A stretch of 64,000 bases of DNA from contig NZ_JANQAJ010000006.1 of assembly GCF_024707105.1 (NCBI RefSeq), positions 1,046,486 to 1,110,485 of the forward strand, written 5' to 3'. This stretch comes from Devosia ginsengisoli (GTDB taxonomy: Bacteria > Pseudomonadota > Alphaproteobacteria > Rhizobiales > Devosiaceae). This document shows positions 63,853-64,000 of the stretch, piece after piece (positions within the stretch are counted from its first letter, which is position 1; each line of letters begins with the position of its first letter). The position numbers and the translations under genes are program-made. The notes below the pieces were generated by a model. That model worked only from the letters and a program-made list of their open reading frames with translations, made no database searches and was not told where the DNA came from.

Positions 63853-63861
63853 GGATCCCGC

Positions 63862-63973
63862 GTCCTCCCCTTTCCCGGACCCTCTCCCCAGCGGGGAGAG
63901 GGGGATGCAAGACGAACTGGCTGTGCCACATCGCCCCCTCTCCCTGTTGGGGAGAGGGCTGGGGTGCGGGGCA
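63862..63973. repeat. CTCTCCC/GGGAGAG inverted repeat, copy 10
   Basis: ACCCTCTCCCCAGCGGGGAG and CCCTCTCCCTGTTGGGGAGA arms about 30 bp apart, after the MalG-type permease gene. Last feature in the window. Confidence 0.7.
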
Positions 63974-64000
63974 GTAGCGGAGCACTCCATTGCCATCCAC

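Overview
The window is high-GC alphaproteobacterial DNA. DUF1127 and DUF2934 proteins, a GlnK-AmtB pair next to a UbiH/Trm112/LON-domain/CnoX block, many ~100-150 bp CTCTCCC/GGGAGAG inverted repeats in intergenic gaps, and sigma-54-like promoters at glnK and amtB all point to Hyphomicrobiales. A Devosia-like genus is my best guess; it is inferred from gene content, not from a marker gene.

Left part (1-25 kb). All genes here are intact. In order: an orphan LuxR regulator with a complete acyl-homoserine-lactone pocket; small unknown genes; a tyrosine recombinase; a FecB/FecCD/FecE-type iron-chelate ABC importer divergent from a methyltransferase, with iron-box-like sites between them; and an accessory cassette (7.8-12.2 kb). 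The cassette has an Excalibur lipoprotein, an XRE repressor facing a four-gene operon across two GATACT-N3-AGTATC palindromes (the operon includes two Tat-signal proteins), and a SANT-like DNA-binding protein. Then come a 1039-residue AsmA-family protein, an excisionase-like gene with two unknown genes beside tRNA-Ala(CGC), a divergent SDR/TetR pair with a 38-bp palindromic operator, a Gfo/Idh/MocA oxidoreductase, a siderophore-interacting protein, a homoserine-dehydrogenase-like protein with a SAF-type tail, and the start of a chemotaxis operon (STAS, CheY, CheA, CheW).

Right part (25.4-64 kb). From inside cheA onward about two thirds of the genes are broken by single-base indels, often in homopolymers, while flanking protein sequence stays well conserved. 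I read this as lower sequence accuracy rather than mass pseudogenization. I give whole-gene spans and note the breaks. Contents: an FAD disulfide reductase, DUF3422 protein, cytochrome c, LysR regulator; leuD-ridA-GNAT-leuB; a PLP decarboxylase-family enzyme; a homocysteine S-methyltransferase divergent from a TetR regulator; a luciferase-like oxidoreductase; a fasciclin protein; an ABC exporter; a nitrogen locus (glnK-amtB, a second amtB, a 32-residue membrane peptide); the conserved ubiH-like/Trm112/LON/cnoX block; tRNA-Gly(GCC); and a sugar-acid catabolic region.

The catabolic region (51.5-64 kb) holds a DhaK-DhaL kinase, a sugar-phosphate isomerase, a uronate-dehydrogenase-like epimerase, a serine hydrolase, a GntR/FCD regulator, a mannonate-dehydratase-like enzyme, KdgD, and a Tat-exported solute-binding protein with two permeases. 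The octamer ATCATACT occurs in three of its upstream regions and may be the GntR operator.
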